From Cuspidothrix issatschenkoi CHARLIE-1 (GTDB lineage: Bacteria > Cyanobacteriota > Cyanobacteriia > Cyanobacteriales > Nostocaceae), in the NCBI RefSeq assembly GCF_002934005.1, contig NZ_PGEM01000037.1, forward strand, positions 1 to 64,000: 64,000 nt of DNA, given 5' to 3'. Shown here piece after piece: positions 27,227 to 37,005 of this stretch. The notes beneath the pieces were generated by a model. That model saw only the letters and a program-made list of their open reading frames with translations, ran no database searches and was not told the origin of the DNA. The translations under genes and the position numbers were made by a program. Every line of letters starts with the position of its first letter. The stretch's first letter is position 1.

Positions 27227-27925
27227 ATGGAAGAAAGACATAATTCACATAATGTGGCTCACAGATGGATGGTTTCCTCACCCTTTTTTCAAGGGTTGCC
27301 AGAATCTGGGGTCGAGAAAGCTCTCACTCATCTTGTTACCCGTACTCATCCAGCTAATCAAGTAATTTTATTGGAAAATGATTGGGGTAGTTCTGTATAC
27401 TTTATTGTAGATGGCTGGGTAAAAATCCGCACTTACAATTTAGATGGTAAGGAGGTAACACTGAATATTATTGGCAAGGGAGAGTTATTTGGAGAAATGG
27501 CGGCATTAGATGAAGTCCCTCGTTCTACTGATGTAATTACTCTCACTTCTACTATGATTGCGAGTGTACCAGCCCATGATTTTCTGAATTTGCTACAAAC
27601 AGAACCTTTAGCGGGGATTAGATTGGCACAGTTAATAGCTAGAAGACTGCGGCAGGTGAACAGAAGGTTACGACTACGGGAATCTAATAGTCAATCACGA
27701 GTGGCTGATACGTTACTGTTTTTAGCGGAGGGACAAGGAAAAAAAAGTAACACAGGTATGGAAATTCCTAATTTACCCCATCGGGAATTGAGCAGTTTAA
27801 GCGGACTAGCAAGAGAAACGGTGACAAGGGTACTGACAAGACTGGAAAAAAAAGGTTTGATCGTGAGAGATCAAGATCATATTCGGATTCCTGATTGGTC
27901 AGCTTTGGAAAAAACCATAGTTTAA
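27227..27925 (+). CDS. Crp/Fnr-family transcriptional regulator
   Basis: 232-aa regulator. An N-terminal cyclic-nucleotide-binding beta-roll covers about residues 15-135 (FIVDGWVKIRTYNLDGKEV, GELFGEMAALDEVPRSTDV). The phosphate-binding cassette keeps GE...RST, compatible with cNMP binding. A C-helix follows (LAQLIARRLRQVNRRLRLRE). The winged helix-turn-helix LSSLSGLARETVTRVLTRLE occupies about 185-215. ATG 27227 was chosen over GTG 27221. Cyanobacterial relatives include DevH and AnCrp proteins, but I cannot assign which. It is not NtcA-like in sequence. Targets are unknown. Confidence 0.9.
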   Translation: MEERHNSHNVAHRWMVSSPFFQGLPESGVEKALTHLVTRTHPANQVILLENDWGSSVYFIVDGWVKIRTYNLDGKEVTLNIIGKGELFGEMAALDEVPRSTDVITLTSTMIASVPAHDFLNLLQTEPLAGIRLAQLIARRLRQVNRRLRLRESNSQSRVADTLLFLAEGQGKKSNTGMEIPNLPHRELSSLSGLARETVTRVLTRLEKKGLIVRDQDHIRIPDWSALEKTIV

Positions 27926-28045
27926 CAGAGTTGTTATGTCATTTTTCGAGCATTGCCAGAAAATTTCTGGCCTGTGCTGTGTGTTTATCTACCTCAAAAC
28001 AGTGTATGTGCTTTGATTTGCAAGTCCCTAATTTAATTGTGTTGC

Positions 28046-28756
28046 ATGAGTATTGCTGATTCCTTACCAGAAGAACCAGAGACTAATCCATCTTCTGCAT
28101 CTTCTCCCCCAACCCAGTTACAGCACCAACACCTACAAGTAGAAAGCACCTTGAGGATGGTAGAAACTGCCTTTTTAGCTAGTACGGCTAGTTTAATTTG
28201 GTTTATTAATTTCTATTTTCCTTTGGGTCCAGTGTTGCAGATATTTTTCCCTATTCCCATTGCTTTGGTCTATTTGCGTTGGGGTAACCGGGCGGCCTGG
28301 ATGGCGGCGGTAACTTCTGGGTTACTTTTGTCTGTGTTAATGGGGCCTGTTCGGAGTCTGTTGTTTGTTATCCCCTTTGCCTTGATGGGTGTGCTGTTAG
28401 GGGCAACTTGGTATCGTCGTGTGTCCTGGATTGTTTCTATTGTTTTAGGGACATTGCTAGGGACTGTGGGGGTGTTTTTTCGCCTGTGGTTTTTGTCTGT
28501 GTTGTCAGGGGAAGATTTATGGGTATATGTAATTAATCAGGTGACAGCGCTGATTGAATGGTTTTTTTTAAAGTTTGAGTTGTTAATGACTCCTAATTTA
28601 TTATTGATTCAATTAGGAGCGATCGCTCTGGTTGTTTTGAATAATCTTATTTACTTATTTTTAGTTCACTTGACTGCTTGGTTACTTTTTGATCGTTTAG
28701 GTAATCCCATTCCCCGTCCTCCTCATTGGGTACAAGTGCTGATGGATTATGAGTAG
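28046..28756 (+). CDS. DUF2232 membrane protein
   Basis: 236-aa integral membrane protein with about six hydrophobic segments (AFLASTASLIWFINFYFPLG, VLQIFFPIPIALVYLRWGNR, LLFVIPFALMGVLLGATWYR and others). A polar, Ser/Pro/Gln-rich N-terminal tail of ~35 residues precedes them. The pattern resembles the DUF2232 family, whose distant relatives are ECF-transporter S-component-like proteins. The substrate is unknown. ATG 28046 is preferred to an upstream in-frame TTG. The next gene begins 8 bp after its stop, so the two are likely co-transcribed. Confidence 0.8.
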   Translation: MSIADSLPEEPETNPSSASSPPTQLQHQHLQVESTLRMVETAFLASTASLIWFINFYFPLGPVLQIFFPIPIALVYLRWGNRAAWMAAVTSGLLLSVLMGPVRSLLFVIPFALMGVLLGATWYRRVSWIVSIVLGTLLGTVGVFFRLWFLSVLSGEDLWVYVINQVTALIEWFFLKFELLMTPNLLLIQLGAIALVVLNNLIYLFLVHLTAWLLFDRLGNPIPRPPHWVQVLMDYE

Positions 28757-28764
28757 TCAGAACT

Positions 28765-29865
28765 ATGATTAATATTTACACACAAGTTACCCAAGGTAAA
28801 GCATGGTTAAGGCGCTATCGGGGTGCTTTACCAATATTTGCCTGTATTTTAGGATTTACAGAAACTGGGTTAATTCCGGGCATTTCGGCGGCTGGTTTGA
28901 CTCCAGAGGATCGCCAATATACCGCCTGTGCTGATGCAGAATTTCTCTATTATGGTGCTAAATATCAGCCCCAATACCCCCTACCACCTCTGACTTCTGG
29001 GGCTTCTCCGGTGCTGATTTCGCGGGCAATGGTGACTGGTTTAAATATGCCTATTTACTTATTTAATGCCGGTTTACCTAAAACTCCACCTGTGCCATTA
29101 ATTGATTTGGGTGGTATGCCGGCGCGGTGTTTAAGTGCAGGGGCGGCTATGGATATAGATATGGTTAAATATTTACTAAAACAAGGATTACGCTGGGGTT
29201 CTAAATTAAGTTCTCAAGTTTCTACTGGAGGATATGTAATTTTAAGTGAGTGTGTTGTTGGTGGGACAACAACGGCTTTAGCGGTGTTAACAGCGTTGGG
29301 AATTGATGCTGTTGGTAAGGTTAACAGTAGCCATCCTGTGTGTAATCATCAACAAAAATGGGATCTGGTGCAAGCTGGTCTGGCAAAAATGCCTTTGTCT
29401 GCTGATCCTTTAAAAATTGTGGCTGCGGTAGGTGATCCCATGCAGGTGGCGGTGGCGGGAATGGCGATCGCTGCCAGTCGAAATTGTGGGGTATTATTAG
29501 GTGGAGGCACGCAAATGTTGGCAGTTTATGCTCTGATTCAAGCGATCGCACACACCTATTCTTTACCTTGGCAACCAGCAGAAATTGTCATCGGTACAAC
29601 CCGTTGGGTAGCTGAAGATCCTACTGGTGCAACAGTTAATTTAGCCCAAATTCTAGGCGAAAATAGCCTCCCTTCCTTATTAGCCACACAATTAAGTTTT
29701 GCTAATTCCCAATATCCCCAACTTCAAGCCTATGAACAGGGTTTTGTTAAAGAAGGTGTAGGTGCCGGTGCAGCTTGCATTGCTGCCTGTTTAAGTCAAG
29801 ATTGGCGGCAAAATCAACTTCTAGCAGCTATTGAATCTCAAATCGCAGAAATTAGCAGTAATTAA
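28765..29865 (+). CDS. CobT-like phosphoribosyltransferase (TIGR00303/UPF0284)
   Basis: 366-aa protein of the TIGR00303 family, the cyanobacterial/archaeal relatives of nicotinate-nucleotide--dimethylbenzimidazole phosphoribosyltransferase, which activates the lower base of cobamides. Recognisable blocks are ILGFTETGLIPGISAAG near residue 30, LIDLGGMPARCLSAGAAMDI, ECVVGGTTTALAVLTALGID (the CobT-like GGTTTA segment), and GTTRWVAEDPTGATVNLA. Co-occurrence with cobM in this window fits corrinoid metabolism, though the loci are 18 kb apart. It probably forms an operon with the DUF2232 gene. Its stop overlaps the convergent gene's stop. Confidence 0.88.
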   Translation: MINIYTQVTQGKAWLRRYRGALPIFACILGFTETGLIPGISAAGLTPEDRQYTACADAEFLYYGAKYQPQYPLPPLTSGASPVLISRAMVTGLNMPIYLFNAGLPKTPPVPLIDLGGMPARCLSAGAAMDIDMVKYLLKQGLRWGSKLSSQVSTGGYVILSECVVGGTTTALAVLTALGIDAVGKVNSSHPVCNHQQKWDLVQAGLAKMPLSADPLKIVAAVGDPMQVAVAGMAIAASRNCGVLLGGGTQMLAVYALIQAIAHTYSLPWQPAEIVIGTTRWVAEDPTGATVNLAQILGENSLPSLLATQLSFANSQYPQLQAYEQGFVKEGVGAGAACIAACLSQDWRQNQLLAAIESQIAEISSN

Positions 29866-30236
29866 TAAACCCGCTGTCTGACTAACTGTTCTTCTAAGGC
29901 TGCGATTCGATGATAGGCCGCAGTCAATTGAGTTGTTAGCCGTTGAATTTGAATTTCAGGTGTTACTTGTCTATTTCTGCTCTGATAGTTCATTTCTGAA
30001 TAAACCAAACCATCTATCAAAACATCTTCATGTTCCAATGTTTCACTAATATTTACATCTTCTATTAACTTATAGGCTGGCTGATTGTTGTCCAAATAAC
30101 CTTCTATTGGTGGTAATTTTTCCGCAGATGAATCTGACAATGCTTCAGATAACCTAATATCTAACCTTTCAATCACTGAGTAGATGGCATCTACCTTATC
30201 GCTTAAGACTAGGATTTGTTTTTCTAATGATTCCAT
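29862..30236 (-). CDS. Conserved-looking small coiled-coil protein, unknown function
   Basis: 124-aa acidic protein. Helices at both ends have heptad character: SLEKQILVLSDKVDAIYSVI at the N-terminus and RLTTQLTAAYHRIAALEEQL at the C-terminus. A polar loop lies between them (SAEKLPPIEGYLDNNQPAYK). There is no signal peptide or membrane segment and I recognise no family. It is convergent with the CobT-like gene, with the two stop codons overlapping by 4 bp. The ATG start has no strong ribosome-binding site. Confidence 0.65.
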   Translation of the reverse strand: MESLEKQILVLSDKVDAIYSVIERLDIRLSEALSDSSAEKLPPIEGYLDNNQPAYKLIEDVNISETLEHEDVLIDGLVYSEMNYQSRNRQVTPEIQIQRLTTQLTAAYHRIAALEEQLVRQRVY

Positions 30237-30540
30237 TTAATACCTGCATCGGAAAATATTTCTTCTATGTTATTCACTTTACTGACGATTTTAGATATAC
30301 TTATGGATTATTTAATTTTTCATAGCTTTTTGACTATTCTTAGACTAAACTTTTATCCATAGAGATAAATCAATCATATTGATAAGCTAAACTGGGGGAT
30401 ATTTCATACTTCTACCGGATTTATTCCCAAAACAAAATATTTATGTCTACTATTCAACGGACTTAAGCTGTAAAAGCCTATCGAGATAGTTTGAGAACAA
30501 AATAATTTTTAGATAGTTCTATTCACCTACCATACCATCA
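30237..30540. other. 304-bp divergent intergenic region
   Basis: AT-rich DNA separating two divergent genes. No ORF, hairpin or RNA gene is seen. It must hold the promoters of the small coiled-coil gene and the solute-binding lipoprotein, but no clear -10/-35 pair stands out. Confidence 0.4.
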
Positions 30541-31698
30541 ATGCAGCGACGTTCTTTTTTATTAGGTACAAGTACCTTAGCCATTAGTCAAATCATTACT
30601 GGATGCGGAACTAATCAGCAACCACCTTTAAGTATACAGTTATTAAAAGATTCCATACCAGGCCAAGTAGTGAATCAGTTTCGCAAAACTGTCACCGCAG
30701 GAGGAAAGTTGAAATTTACCCCTATTAATCAACTTGAGGAATTATTCAAATTATTACAAACTTGGCAGAAACCAGCAAATAATCAACAAGAATGGACTCG
30801 TTTTTTACCATTCAATCAAAATCAAAAATCTTCTCCCGCAAATTTAGTTACGTTGGGTGATTATTGGTTACAAGCAGCAATTAATCAAAAACTCATTCAA
30901 CCCCTAGAAACTACAAATATTAAAAATCTAGGTAAATTACATGAAAAATGGCAAGAAATAGTTAAACGTGATCAACAAGGGAAAATCTGGGGTGTTCCTT
31001 ATCGTTGGGGGAATACAGTGATTGTTTATAATCAGGAAAAATTTCAACAATTAGGTTGGAAACCAACAGATTGGAGTGATTTATGGCGCAGTGAATTACA
31101 AAATCGGATTTCTTTACTTAATCATCCTAGAGAAGTTATTGGTTTGGTTTTAAAGAAATTAGGTAAATCTTATAATACGGAAAATATTAACCAAATTTCT
31201 GATTTAGAAACCCAATTACAAGCATTAAATCAACAAGTTAAATTTTATAATTCTACCAATTATCTAGAACCTTTAATTATTGGCGATACTTGGTTAGCTG
31301 TCGGTTGGTCTAATGATATAATTCCCCTGATCAATAGTAATAAGAAATTTGCCGCTGTTGTTCCCATTTCAGGAACAGCAATTTGGGCAGATTTATGGGT
31401 TAGTCCCACAGGCGTTAGTAATGATAATTTAACATATCAATGGTTAGATTTTTGTTTACAACCAAATATATCTAAACAAATTGCCTTGTTAACTAAAACT
31501 AATTCTCCCATTGACAATAATATAGGAGTGGGAGATATTCAGTCCCAGTTACAAAATTTGTTAATAACTAATCCAGAAGTTTTTGCCAAAAGTGAGTTTT
31601 TGCTTCCCTTACCAGTAAAAACTATGCAACAGTATGAAGATTTATTTAGTAGAATAAATATAAATAAATCCCCGATTTCTTTAAGAAATAGAGGATAA
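30541..31698 (+). CDS. Extracellular solute-binding lipoprotein
   Basis: 385-aa periplasmic-binding-fold protein, probably a cell-envelope lipoprotein. The N-terminus MQRRSFLLGTSTLAISQIIT has an RR-S-F-L Tat-like motif and leads into the lipobox ITGC (Cys near residue 22). The mature part resembles PotD/ABC type-I binding proteins: KIWGVPYRWGNTVIVYNQEK, LGWKPTDWSDLWR, GDTWLAVGWSNDIIPLI and WADLWVSPTGV. These suggest a polyamine or related ligand, but no transporter permease or ATPase gene is adjacent. The C-terminal tail is Asn/Ile-rich. Confidence 0.85.
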   Translation: MQRRSFLLGTSTLAISQIITGCGTNQQPPLSIQLLKDSIPGQVVNQFRKTVTAGGKLKFTPINQLEELFKLLQTWQKPANNQQEWTRFLPFNQNQKSSPANLVTLGDYWLQAAINQKLIQPLETTNIKNLGKLHEKWQEIVKRDQQGKIWGVPYRWGNTVIVYNQEKFQQLGWKPTDWSDLWRSELQNRISLLNHPREVIGLVLKKLGKSYNTENINQISDLETQLQALNQQVKFYNSTNYLEPLIIGDTWLAVGWSNDIIPLINSNKKFAAVVPISGTAIWADLWVSPTGVSNDNLTYQWLDFCLQPNISKQIALLTKTNSPIDNNIGVGDIQSQLQNLLITNPEVFAKSEFLLPLPVKTMQQYEDLFSRININKSPISLRNRG

Positions 31699-31724
31699 AA
31701 TGTTATTGAATTACCAGTATTAAA

Positions 31725-31805
31725 TTAACGTGAATTCGACTAGCCTCACCCCGCAAGGGGAGATGTTTACCAGGGGTTAAACATTATTGGTCGAATTCAC
31801 GTTAA
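31725..31805. mobile_element. 81-bp palindromic MITE between convergent genes
   Basis: Perfect 16-bp terminal inverted repeats: TTAACGTGAATTCGAC (31725-31740) and its complement (31790-31805). A nested CCCCGCAAGGGG hairpin sits at about 31750-31761. It ends 1 bp before the rpe stop codon and could terminate transcription from both sides. Non-coding. Confidence 0.75.
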
Positions 31806-31806
31806 A

Positions 31807-32514
31807 TTAAACAGTAGCTAACTCTGGTGTAGGACGCTTGCTGTTGCGAATATTCTTGATCGCCTCAGCGTAGTCGGGCGCATTAAACACAGCAGAACCA
31901 GCTACAATGGCATTAGCACCGGCTTCTAAAACTTGCCAGGTGTTATTAGCTTTCAGTCCTCCATCAACTTCAATCCAAGGATTTAAACCGCGTTCATCAC
32001 ACATTTGACGCAGTTGGCGAATTTTGGGAACTACGCTAGGAATAAAGCTTTGTCCACCGAAACCTGGGTTAACGCTCATAATTAGGACTAAATCACATAG
32101 TTCCAGTACATACTCAATTAATTCTAAAGGTGTACCGGGGTTTAAAACCACTCCAGCTTGTTTACCGAGTTCTTTGATTTGTCCTAAAGTTCGGTGTAAG
32201 TGAGGGGAAGCGTTATGTTCCGCATGGACAGAAATTATATCAGCCCCAGCTTTTGCAAAACCTTCTACATACTTTTCAGGTTCTACAATCATCAAATGGA
32301 CATCTAAAGGTTTAGTTGTAATTGGACGAATCGCCTCCACAACCAGAGGACCTATTGTAATATTAGGTACAAAACGTCCATCCATTACATCAACGTGAAT
32401 CCAATCTGCTCCCGCTTTGTCCACAGCGCGAATATCGTCACCCAGACGACTAAAATCGGCTGATAGGATAGATGGAGCAATAACTATAGGCTTTTGAAGT
32501 GAATTTTGGGTCAT
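31807..32514 (-). CDS. rpe: Ribulose-phosphate 3-epimerase
   Basis: Interconverts ribulose-5-phosphate and xylulose-5-phosphate in the Calvin cycle and the pentose phosphate pathway. The 235-aa TIM barrel carries [16 protein letters not shown] at the start, the metal-binding [54 protein letters not shown], and [10 protein letters not shown] with the second catalytic Asp. It is complete and of normal length. The stop lies against a palindromic MITE. Confidence 0.97.
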   Translation of the reverse strand: MTQNSLQKPIVIAPSILSADFSRLGDDIRAVDKAGADWIHVDVMDGRFVPNITIGPLVVEAIRPITTKPLDVHLMIVEPEKYVEGFAKAGADIISVHAEHNASPHLHRTLGQIKELGKQAGVVLNPGTPLELIEYVLELCDLVLIMSVNPGFGGQSFIPSVVPKIRQLRQMCDERGLNPWIEVDGGLKANNTWQVLEAGANAIVAGSAVFNAPDYAEAIKNIRNSKRPTPELATV

Positions 32515-32696
32515 GGCTAGTGGATTTTTAAGCTTTTCGTCTGTAAGTATTGTAACAAAATATGGAGAAAATTATTAAAAATTAATTCAAAATTCAAATT
32601 TTCCAGAAAACTGCTTTCTTGTAACTTACCCACAATTGGAGGCAACGTAGAAATAATTCACTATTTCCTATTCCCTGTCACCTATTCCCCCAAAAT

Positions 32697-34289
32697 ATGA
32701 ACAAACACTGCCTAATTTTCTGGAGTTTAGGATTTTCTTGCTTGACTTTACCTGCTGTTGCTGGGGTGAAGTTAGCAAATTTTTTAGGTGCTAATGGTAT
32801 TAATGCGCTTGGTCTAAATCAATCTCCATATAATTTGACTGGGCGCAAAATTGCTATTGGTCAGGTAGAAATTGGTCGTCCGGGGATGTTTGGCTTAGAT
32901 AAAGCAGTATCTAAAAATCGTGCTGTATCTCCATTTGCAGTGTTTTCACGCAATGTTCCCGCTAAGTCAAATATTAATGTCGACCCCCATGCTTATAATG
33001 TGGCTGGGGTAATGGTGAGTCAAGATAAGGCTTTTCCTGGTGTTGCACCTAACGCGCGACTATATTCTTCTGCTGTGGGATCTGTCAAAAAAATCGGTCA
33101 ACCAGAGGAGTGTTTGTCAGCACAACATATTGCTTTACAAAATGGTGGTGATGTGCGGGCGATTAATTTTAGTTTTGGTGAACCCCTGGAACGTGATCCT
33201 CGACCAGAAGCTATTTTAGATGGTAATGCTTTACTAACATTATGTATTGACTGGTCTAGTCGTGTTCATGATGTTGTATATTCAATTGCTGGTAATCAAG
33301 GCAAAGGCGGGATTCCCATTCCTACAGACAATTTTAACGCAATTAATGTGGCTTTTTCTTCTGAACGAGAGGGAATTTTTAATAAAGTTCATGTTTCTAA
33401 TTTAGCGAGTATTAATCAAGGTATAGAAAATCTCTTGCTTGGAAAAGAATTTAATATTGGTGGCAGAAGAGCAATTAATATAGTTGCACCTGGTACTAAT
33501 ATTCCTTTACTTAATCCTGATGGTAAGTTAAATAAATCTACAGGTACGAGTTTTGCTGCACCACAAGTTACTGCCACGGTAGCATTATTACAGGAATTTG
33601 TGGATAGACAATTGCGAAGGAAACAAGTAAATTGGACTATTGATGCTCGTCGTCATCAAGTAATGAAAGCAATATTACTCAATTCAGCCGACAAAATTAA
33701 AGATAGTGGTGATGGTTTACGGTTGGGAATGACAAGGACTTTAATTGATAAACAAAATCAAGATTGGTTAGCTTCTGATGCTTATAAAAATAGCCTAATT
33801 CCCCTAGATGCTCAAATGGGAACAGGTCACCTAAATGCTTTTCGAGCTTATCAACAATTAAATGCTGGTCAATGGAAATCTACTACACCAGTTCCGCCCA
33901 TTGGTTGGGATTATGGTACTATTAATGCTAATTCTATTCAAGAATATATTTTAGCAAGGAGTTTGAAACAAAATAGTTTTGTCGCTATTACCTTAAATTG
34001 GGATCGTTTAGTGGAGTTGGATGATAAAAATAATAATCAAGAATATGATCTTGATGAAACATTTATCAACAAGGGGTTAAATAATCTTGATATTTATTTA
34101 GTTAAGGACAATGGCAAAAATAATCAAGTTGTTCTTTGTCAATCTGTGAGTGAAATTGATAGTGTGGAACATATTTTTTGCCCAGTTCCCACTAACGGTA
34201 ATTATAAAATCCGGGTGCAATTTCAGAAACAGGTTAATGAAGCTAGTCAACCTTATGCTTTAGCTTGGTGGACTGTAGGTGAAAGGTAA
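32697..34289 (+). CDS. Divergent secreted S8-family (subtilisin-like) peptidase
   Basis: 530-aa exported protein. The signal peptide MNKHCLIFWSLGFSCLTLPA ends near AVAGVK. Subtilase landmarks are the His motif HAYNVAGVM (in place of HGTxVAG), oxyanion Asn in SIAGNQGKGG, and the Ser motif GTSFAAPQVTATVALL near residue 285. The usual first-strand Asp motif (V-D-T/S-G) reads IAIGQVEIGRPG, so the canonical Asp is not visible and Glu may take its place. A C-terminal beta domain of about 130 residues (SFVAITLNWDRLVELDDKNN, an EF-hand-like Asp/Asn cluster) follows. Function is unknown and activity uncertain. Confidence 0.82.
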   Translation: MNKHCLIFWSLGFSCLTLPAVAGVKLANFLGANGINALGLNQSPYNLTGRKIAIGQVEIGRPGMFGLDKAVSKNRAVSPFAVFSRNVPAKSNINVDPHAYNVAGVMVSQDKAFPGVAPNARLYSSAVGSVKKIGQPEECLSAQHIALQNGGDVRAINFSFGEPLERDPRPEAILDGNALLTLCIDWSSRVHDVVYSIAGNQGKGGIPIPTDNFNAINVAFSSEREGIFNKVHVSNLASINQGIENLLLGKEFNIGGRRAINIVAPGTNIPLLNPDGKLNKSTGTSFAAPQVTATVALLQEFVDRQLRRKQVNWTIDARRHQVMKAILLNSADKIKDSGDGLRLGMTRTLIDKQNQDWLASDAYKNSLIPLDAQMGTGHLNAFRAYQQLNAGQWKSTTPVPPIGWDYGTINANSIQEYILARSLKQNSFVAITLNWDRLVELDDKNNNQEYDLDETFINKGLNNLDIYLVKDNGKNNQVVLCQSVSEIDSVEHIFCPVPTNGNYKIRVQFQKQVNEASQPYALAWWTVGER

Positions 34290-34652
34290 TAGGCAACTTG
34301 ATTTATTTTAGCAATACCACTCAAAATAATTTTTCAGTGGGATAAAGCTTTCCTAGTTTCATAAAGTACAAAATTATCCACATTTATCTGAGGTTATCTG
34401 CGTTTAATTATTAAATAGTGGCTTTAAACGTTTATAAAGACGTTCCGGCGGAACGTCTCTACCCTCTTTACTGGAGATGTCTAATGATAATTATGTATAT
34501 TGAGCAGATATGTAGCTACTCAATCTTAAGTATAGGATTTTATATAGGTATATGGTTACTCTATACCTAGCCAAGGAGAAAACTTATAAAGAAATTGTTA
34601 AAAAGTTTAGTACAATGACATCATCAACCAATAAGTATTTTTTCCTATTGAC
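34290..34652. other. 363-bp intergenic region with perfect hairpin
   Basis: Contains the perfect palindrome AGACGTTCC-GGC-GGAACGTCT at 34438-34458, a repeat-like element also able to act as a terminator for the peptidase gene. The remaining AT-rich sequence precedes ndhD and should contain its promoter. No ORF is supported. Confidence 0.5.
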
Positions 34653-36341
34653 ATGATGGCGGATCACTTTCCTTGGCTTACCGCGATTGTCCTATTTCCC
34701 CTCCTAGCATCCTTTCTGATTCCTGTATTGCCTGATAAAGATGGCAAACTTGTGCGCTGGTATGCACTGGGTGTAGGTCTGGCTGACTTTATTTTGATGT
34801 GTTATGCCTTTTGGCGGCATTACGATGCTACTAACACCAGTTTTCAACTTGTCGAAAATTATGTCTGGATGCCTCCTTTAGCCTTAAACTGGGCTGTTTC
34901 CGTTGATGGTATTTCAGCACCCCTGGTACTTTTGGCCGGTTTTGTTACTACCCTAGCAATTTTTTCGGCTTGGCAAGTTGATCGCAGACCAAAGTTTTTC
35001 TATTTTCTGATGCTTGTGTTGTATTCTGCACAGGTCGGCGTATTTGTTGCCCAAGACTTGCTGTTATTTTTCATTATGTGGGAAGTTGAACTAATTCCCG
35101 TATACTTACTAGTCTCTATTTGGGGTGGACAGCGACGGCGCTATGCAGCGACAAAGTTTTTGATTTATACCGCAGCAGCATCTATATTTATACTGATAGC
35201 AGCCCTAGCACTAGGTCTAAATGGCGGCACAAATTTAACTTTTGATATTGCACAACTGGCACATAGAGAATATCCTCTAGCTTTGCAACTTGTACTATAT
35301 GCAGGTTTGTTAATTGCCTTTGGCGTAAAATTGGCTATTTTCCCCTTCCATACTTGGCTACCTGATGCCCACGGAGAAGCATCTTCTCCCGTATCTATGA
35401 TTTTGGCAGGTGTGTTATTGAAAATGGGTGGATATGGGTTAATTCGCCTAAATATGGAACTTCTGCCCGATGCCCATATTTATTTTGCCCCGGTTCTAGC
35501 TATTCTGGGTGTTGTCAATATTATCTATGGTGCTTTAAATTCCTTTGCCCAAACGAATATGAAACGGCGTTTGGCTAACTCTTCAATTTCTCACATGGGT
35601 TTTGTACTATTAGGAATAGCATCTTTTACAGATTTGGGTATCAATGGCTCAATGTTGCAAATGATATCCCATGGTTTAATTGCTTCGGTGTTATTCTTCC
35701 TGGCGGGTGTCACTTACGATCGCTCCCATACAATGGTAATGTCAGATATGGGCGGTATTGGTCAAGCCATGCCAAAAGTATTTGCTCTATTTACAATGGG
35801 AGCAATGGCATCTTTAGCTTTACCGGGAATGAGTGGTTTTGTTGGTGAACTTTCGGTTTTTGTCGGTGTTACCAGTAGCGATGTTTACACTTCCACATTC
35901 TGCACCGTCACAGTTTGTCTAGCTGCTGTAGGTGTTATTCTCACACCTATCTATCTCCTTTCCATGCTGCGTCAAGTATTTTATGGTTCTGATGCTGCTT
36001 TGATCTGTGATATTAATAACAGCAGTTATGAAAATCAGGAAGATGAAGGAACGGCTTGTTTTGGTACTGATTGTCTGTTGCCCGGCCAATCCCTTTATAC
36101 TGATGCCAGACCCCGTGAAGTATTTATTGCCGCTTCTTTTCTCGTTCTCATTATAGGCATTGGTTTATATCCCAAGGTGGCTATGCAAATGTACGACGCA
36201 AAAACTGTAGCTATCAATGCTAAAGTTCGTCAATCTTACACTATCATTTCCCAAAGCAATCCTAGCATTTATGGCTATGGATTTTTAAATCACCAAGTTG
36301 CCAGAACTGAATTAACACCTGTTTTAGGGACGTTAAAATAG
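34653..36341 (+). CDS. ndhD: NAD(P)H-quinone oxidoreductase chain 4 (NdhD)
   Basis: Membrane-arm, proton-translocating subunit of the thylakoid NDH-1 complex, which takes part in respiration and cyclic electron flow. The 562-aa protein has about 14 transmembrane helices. Family marks include [38 protein letters not shown] with the key Glu, [20 protein letters not shown], and [13 protein letters not shown]. The start doublet ATG-ATG at 34653 is followed by [16 protein letters not shown], typical of NdhD1/D2 proteins that serve the respiratory NDH-1L/L' form. Which paralogue it is cannot be fixed here. A strong terminator follows. Confidence 0.95.
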   Translation: MMADHFPWLTAIVLFPLLASFLIPVLPDKDGKLVRWYALGVGLADFILMCYAFWRHYDATNTSFQLVENYVWMPPLALNWAVSVDGISAPLVLLAGFVTTLAIFSAWQVDRRPKFFYFLMLVLYSAQVGVFVAQDLLLFFIMWEVELIPVYLLVSIWGGQRRRYAATKFLIYTAAASIFILIAALALGLNGGTNLTFDIAQLAHREYPLALQLVLYAGLLIAFGVKLAIFPFHTWLPDAHGEASSPVSMILAGVLLKMGGYGLIRLNMELLPDAHIYFAPVLAILGVVNIIYGALNSFAQTNMKRRLANSSISHMGFVLLGIASFTDLGINGSMLQMISHGLIASVLFFLAGVTYDRSHTMVMSDMGGIGQAMPKVFALFTMGAMASLALPGMSGFVGELSVFVGVTSSDVYTSTFCTVTVCLAAVGVILTPIYLLSMLRQVFYGSDAALICDINNSSYENQEDEGTACFGTDCLLPGQSLYTDARPREVFIAASFLVLIIGIGLYPKVAMQMYDAKTVAINAKVRQSYTIISQSNPSIYGYGFLNHQVARTELTPVLGTLK

Positions 36342-36349
36342 AAGAGTAC

Positions 36350-36385
36350 AGATCCCCTGTTTGAGAAATTGGGGATCTAATTTTT
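36350..36385 (+). terminator. Intrinsic terminator of ndhD
   Basis: AGATCCCC (36350-36357) pairs with GGGGATCT (36371-36378) and is followed by AATTTTT, 9 bp after the ndhD stop. The loop is 13 nt. The arms share the AGATCCCC core with the palindrome at 5818-5883. Confidence 0.8.
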
Positions 36386-36393
36386 CACATTCA

Positions 36394-36972
36394 ATGAGAG
36401 TAGAAGCCGTGATAGCAAACTCAGCTAATCAATTAACCTCAGTTTTTCGTCTGTCTCCCCTAATTCGGATTACACTGTTAAGTCTATATTTAGCTTTGAC
36501 AGTACCTTTACCTTTTTTGGCGAAGGTAACAGCCGCACCTATTCCACCATTATTTTTATGGGTGGGGATTTGTTGCGGCTTTGTTTTGTTATATGCAATT
36601 TTGACTGAAAGAGTTATCTTGGATGAAGAAGGGATTAAAGTCACTTACCCTGTTTGGGTTCCCCGGTTTTTCCGTCCTGGTTGGAGTTTATCTTGGTCAG
36701 AAGTAAAAGCACTAAAACCGCGCACTACTGGTCAAGGCGGGTTAGTCTATTATTTCCTGAGTCAAGATGGCAAAGCTTATTTATTGCCCATGCGTGTCTC
36801 TGGATTTGCTAAGTTTATCAATATTGTCCAAGCAAAAACAGGTATTGACACCACAGATGTTCGTCCCTTCTCACAACCTTGGATGTATATAATTTTATTA
36901 GGTTGTACTATACTATTACTTTTGGTAGATGCCTGGACTATTCAAACTGCTTTGGTAATTGGTAATTGGTAA
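36394..36972 (+). CDS. Membrane protein of unknown function (PH-like central region)
   Basis: About 192 aa from the ATG at 36394. An in-frame TTG at 36361 lies inside the ndhD terminator and is unlikely. Two N-terminal membrane segments (LIRITLLSLYLALTVPLPFL and PPLFLWVGICCGFVLLYAIL) are followed by a soluble segment (VILDEEGIKVTYPVWVPRFF, WSEVKALKPRT). The segment's strand pattern resembles bacterial PH-like domains. A C-terminal helix (MYIILLGCTILLLLVDAW) closes the protein. It sits 33 bp upstream of an ABC ATPase gene, so the two may function together. No characterised homologue is recognised. Confidence 0.75.
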   Translation: MRVEAVIANSANQLTSVFRLSPLIRITLLSLYLALTVPLPFLAKVTAAPIPPLFLWVGICCGFVLLYAILTERVILDEEGIKVTYPVWVPRFFRPGWSLSWSEVKALKPRTTGQGGLVYYFLSQDGKAYLLPMRVSGFAKFINIVQAKTGIDTTDVRPFSQPWMYIILLGCTILLLLVDAWTIQTALVIGNW

Positions 36973-37005
36973 GCATCTTCTCCCTACTCCCCTGCTCTCT
37001 TCCTT

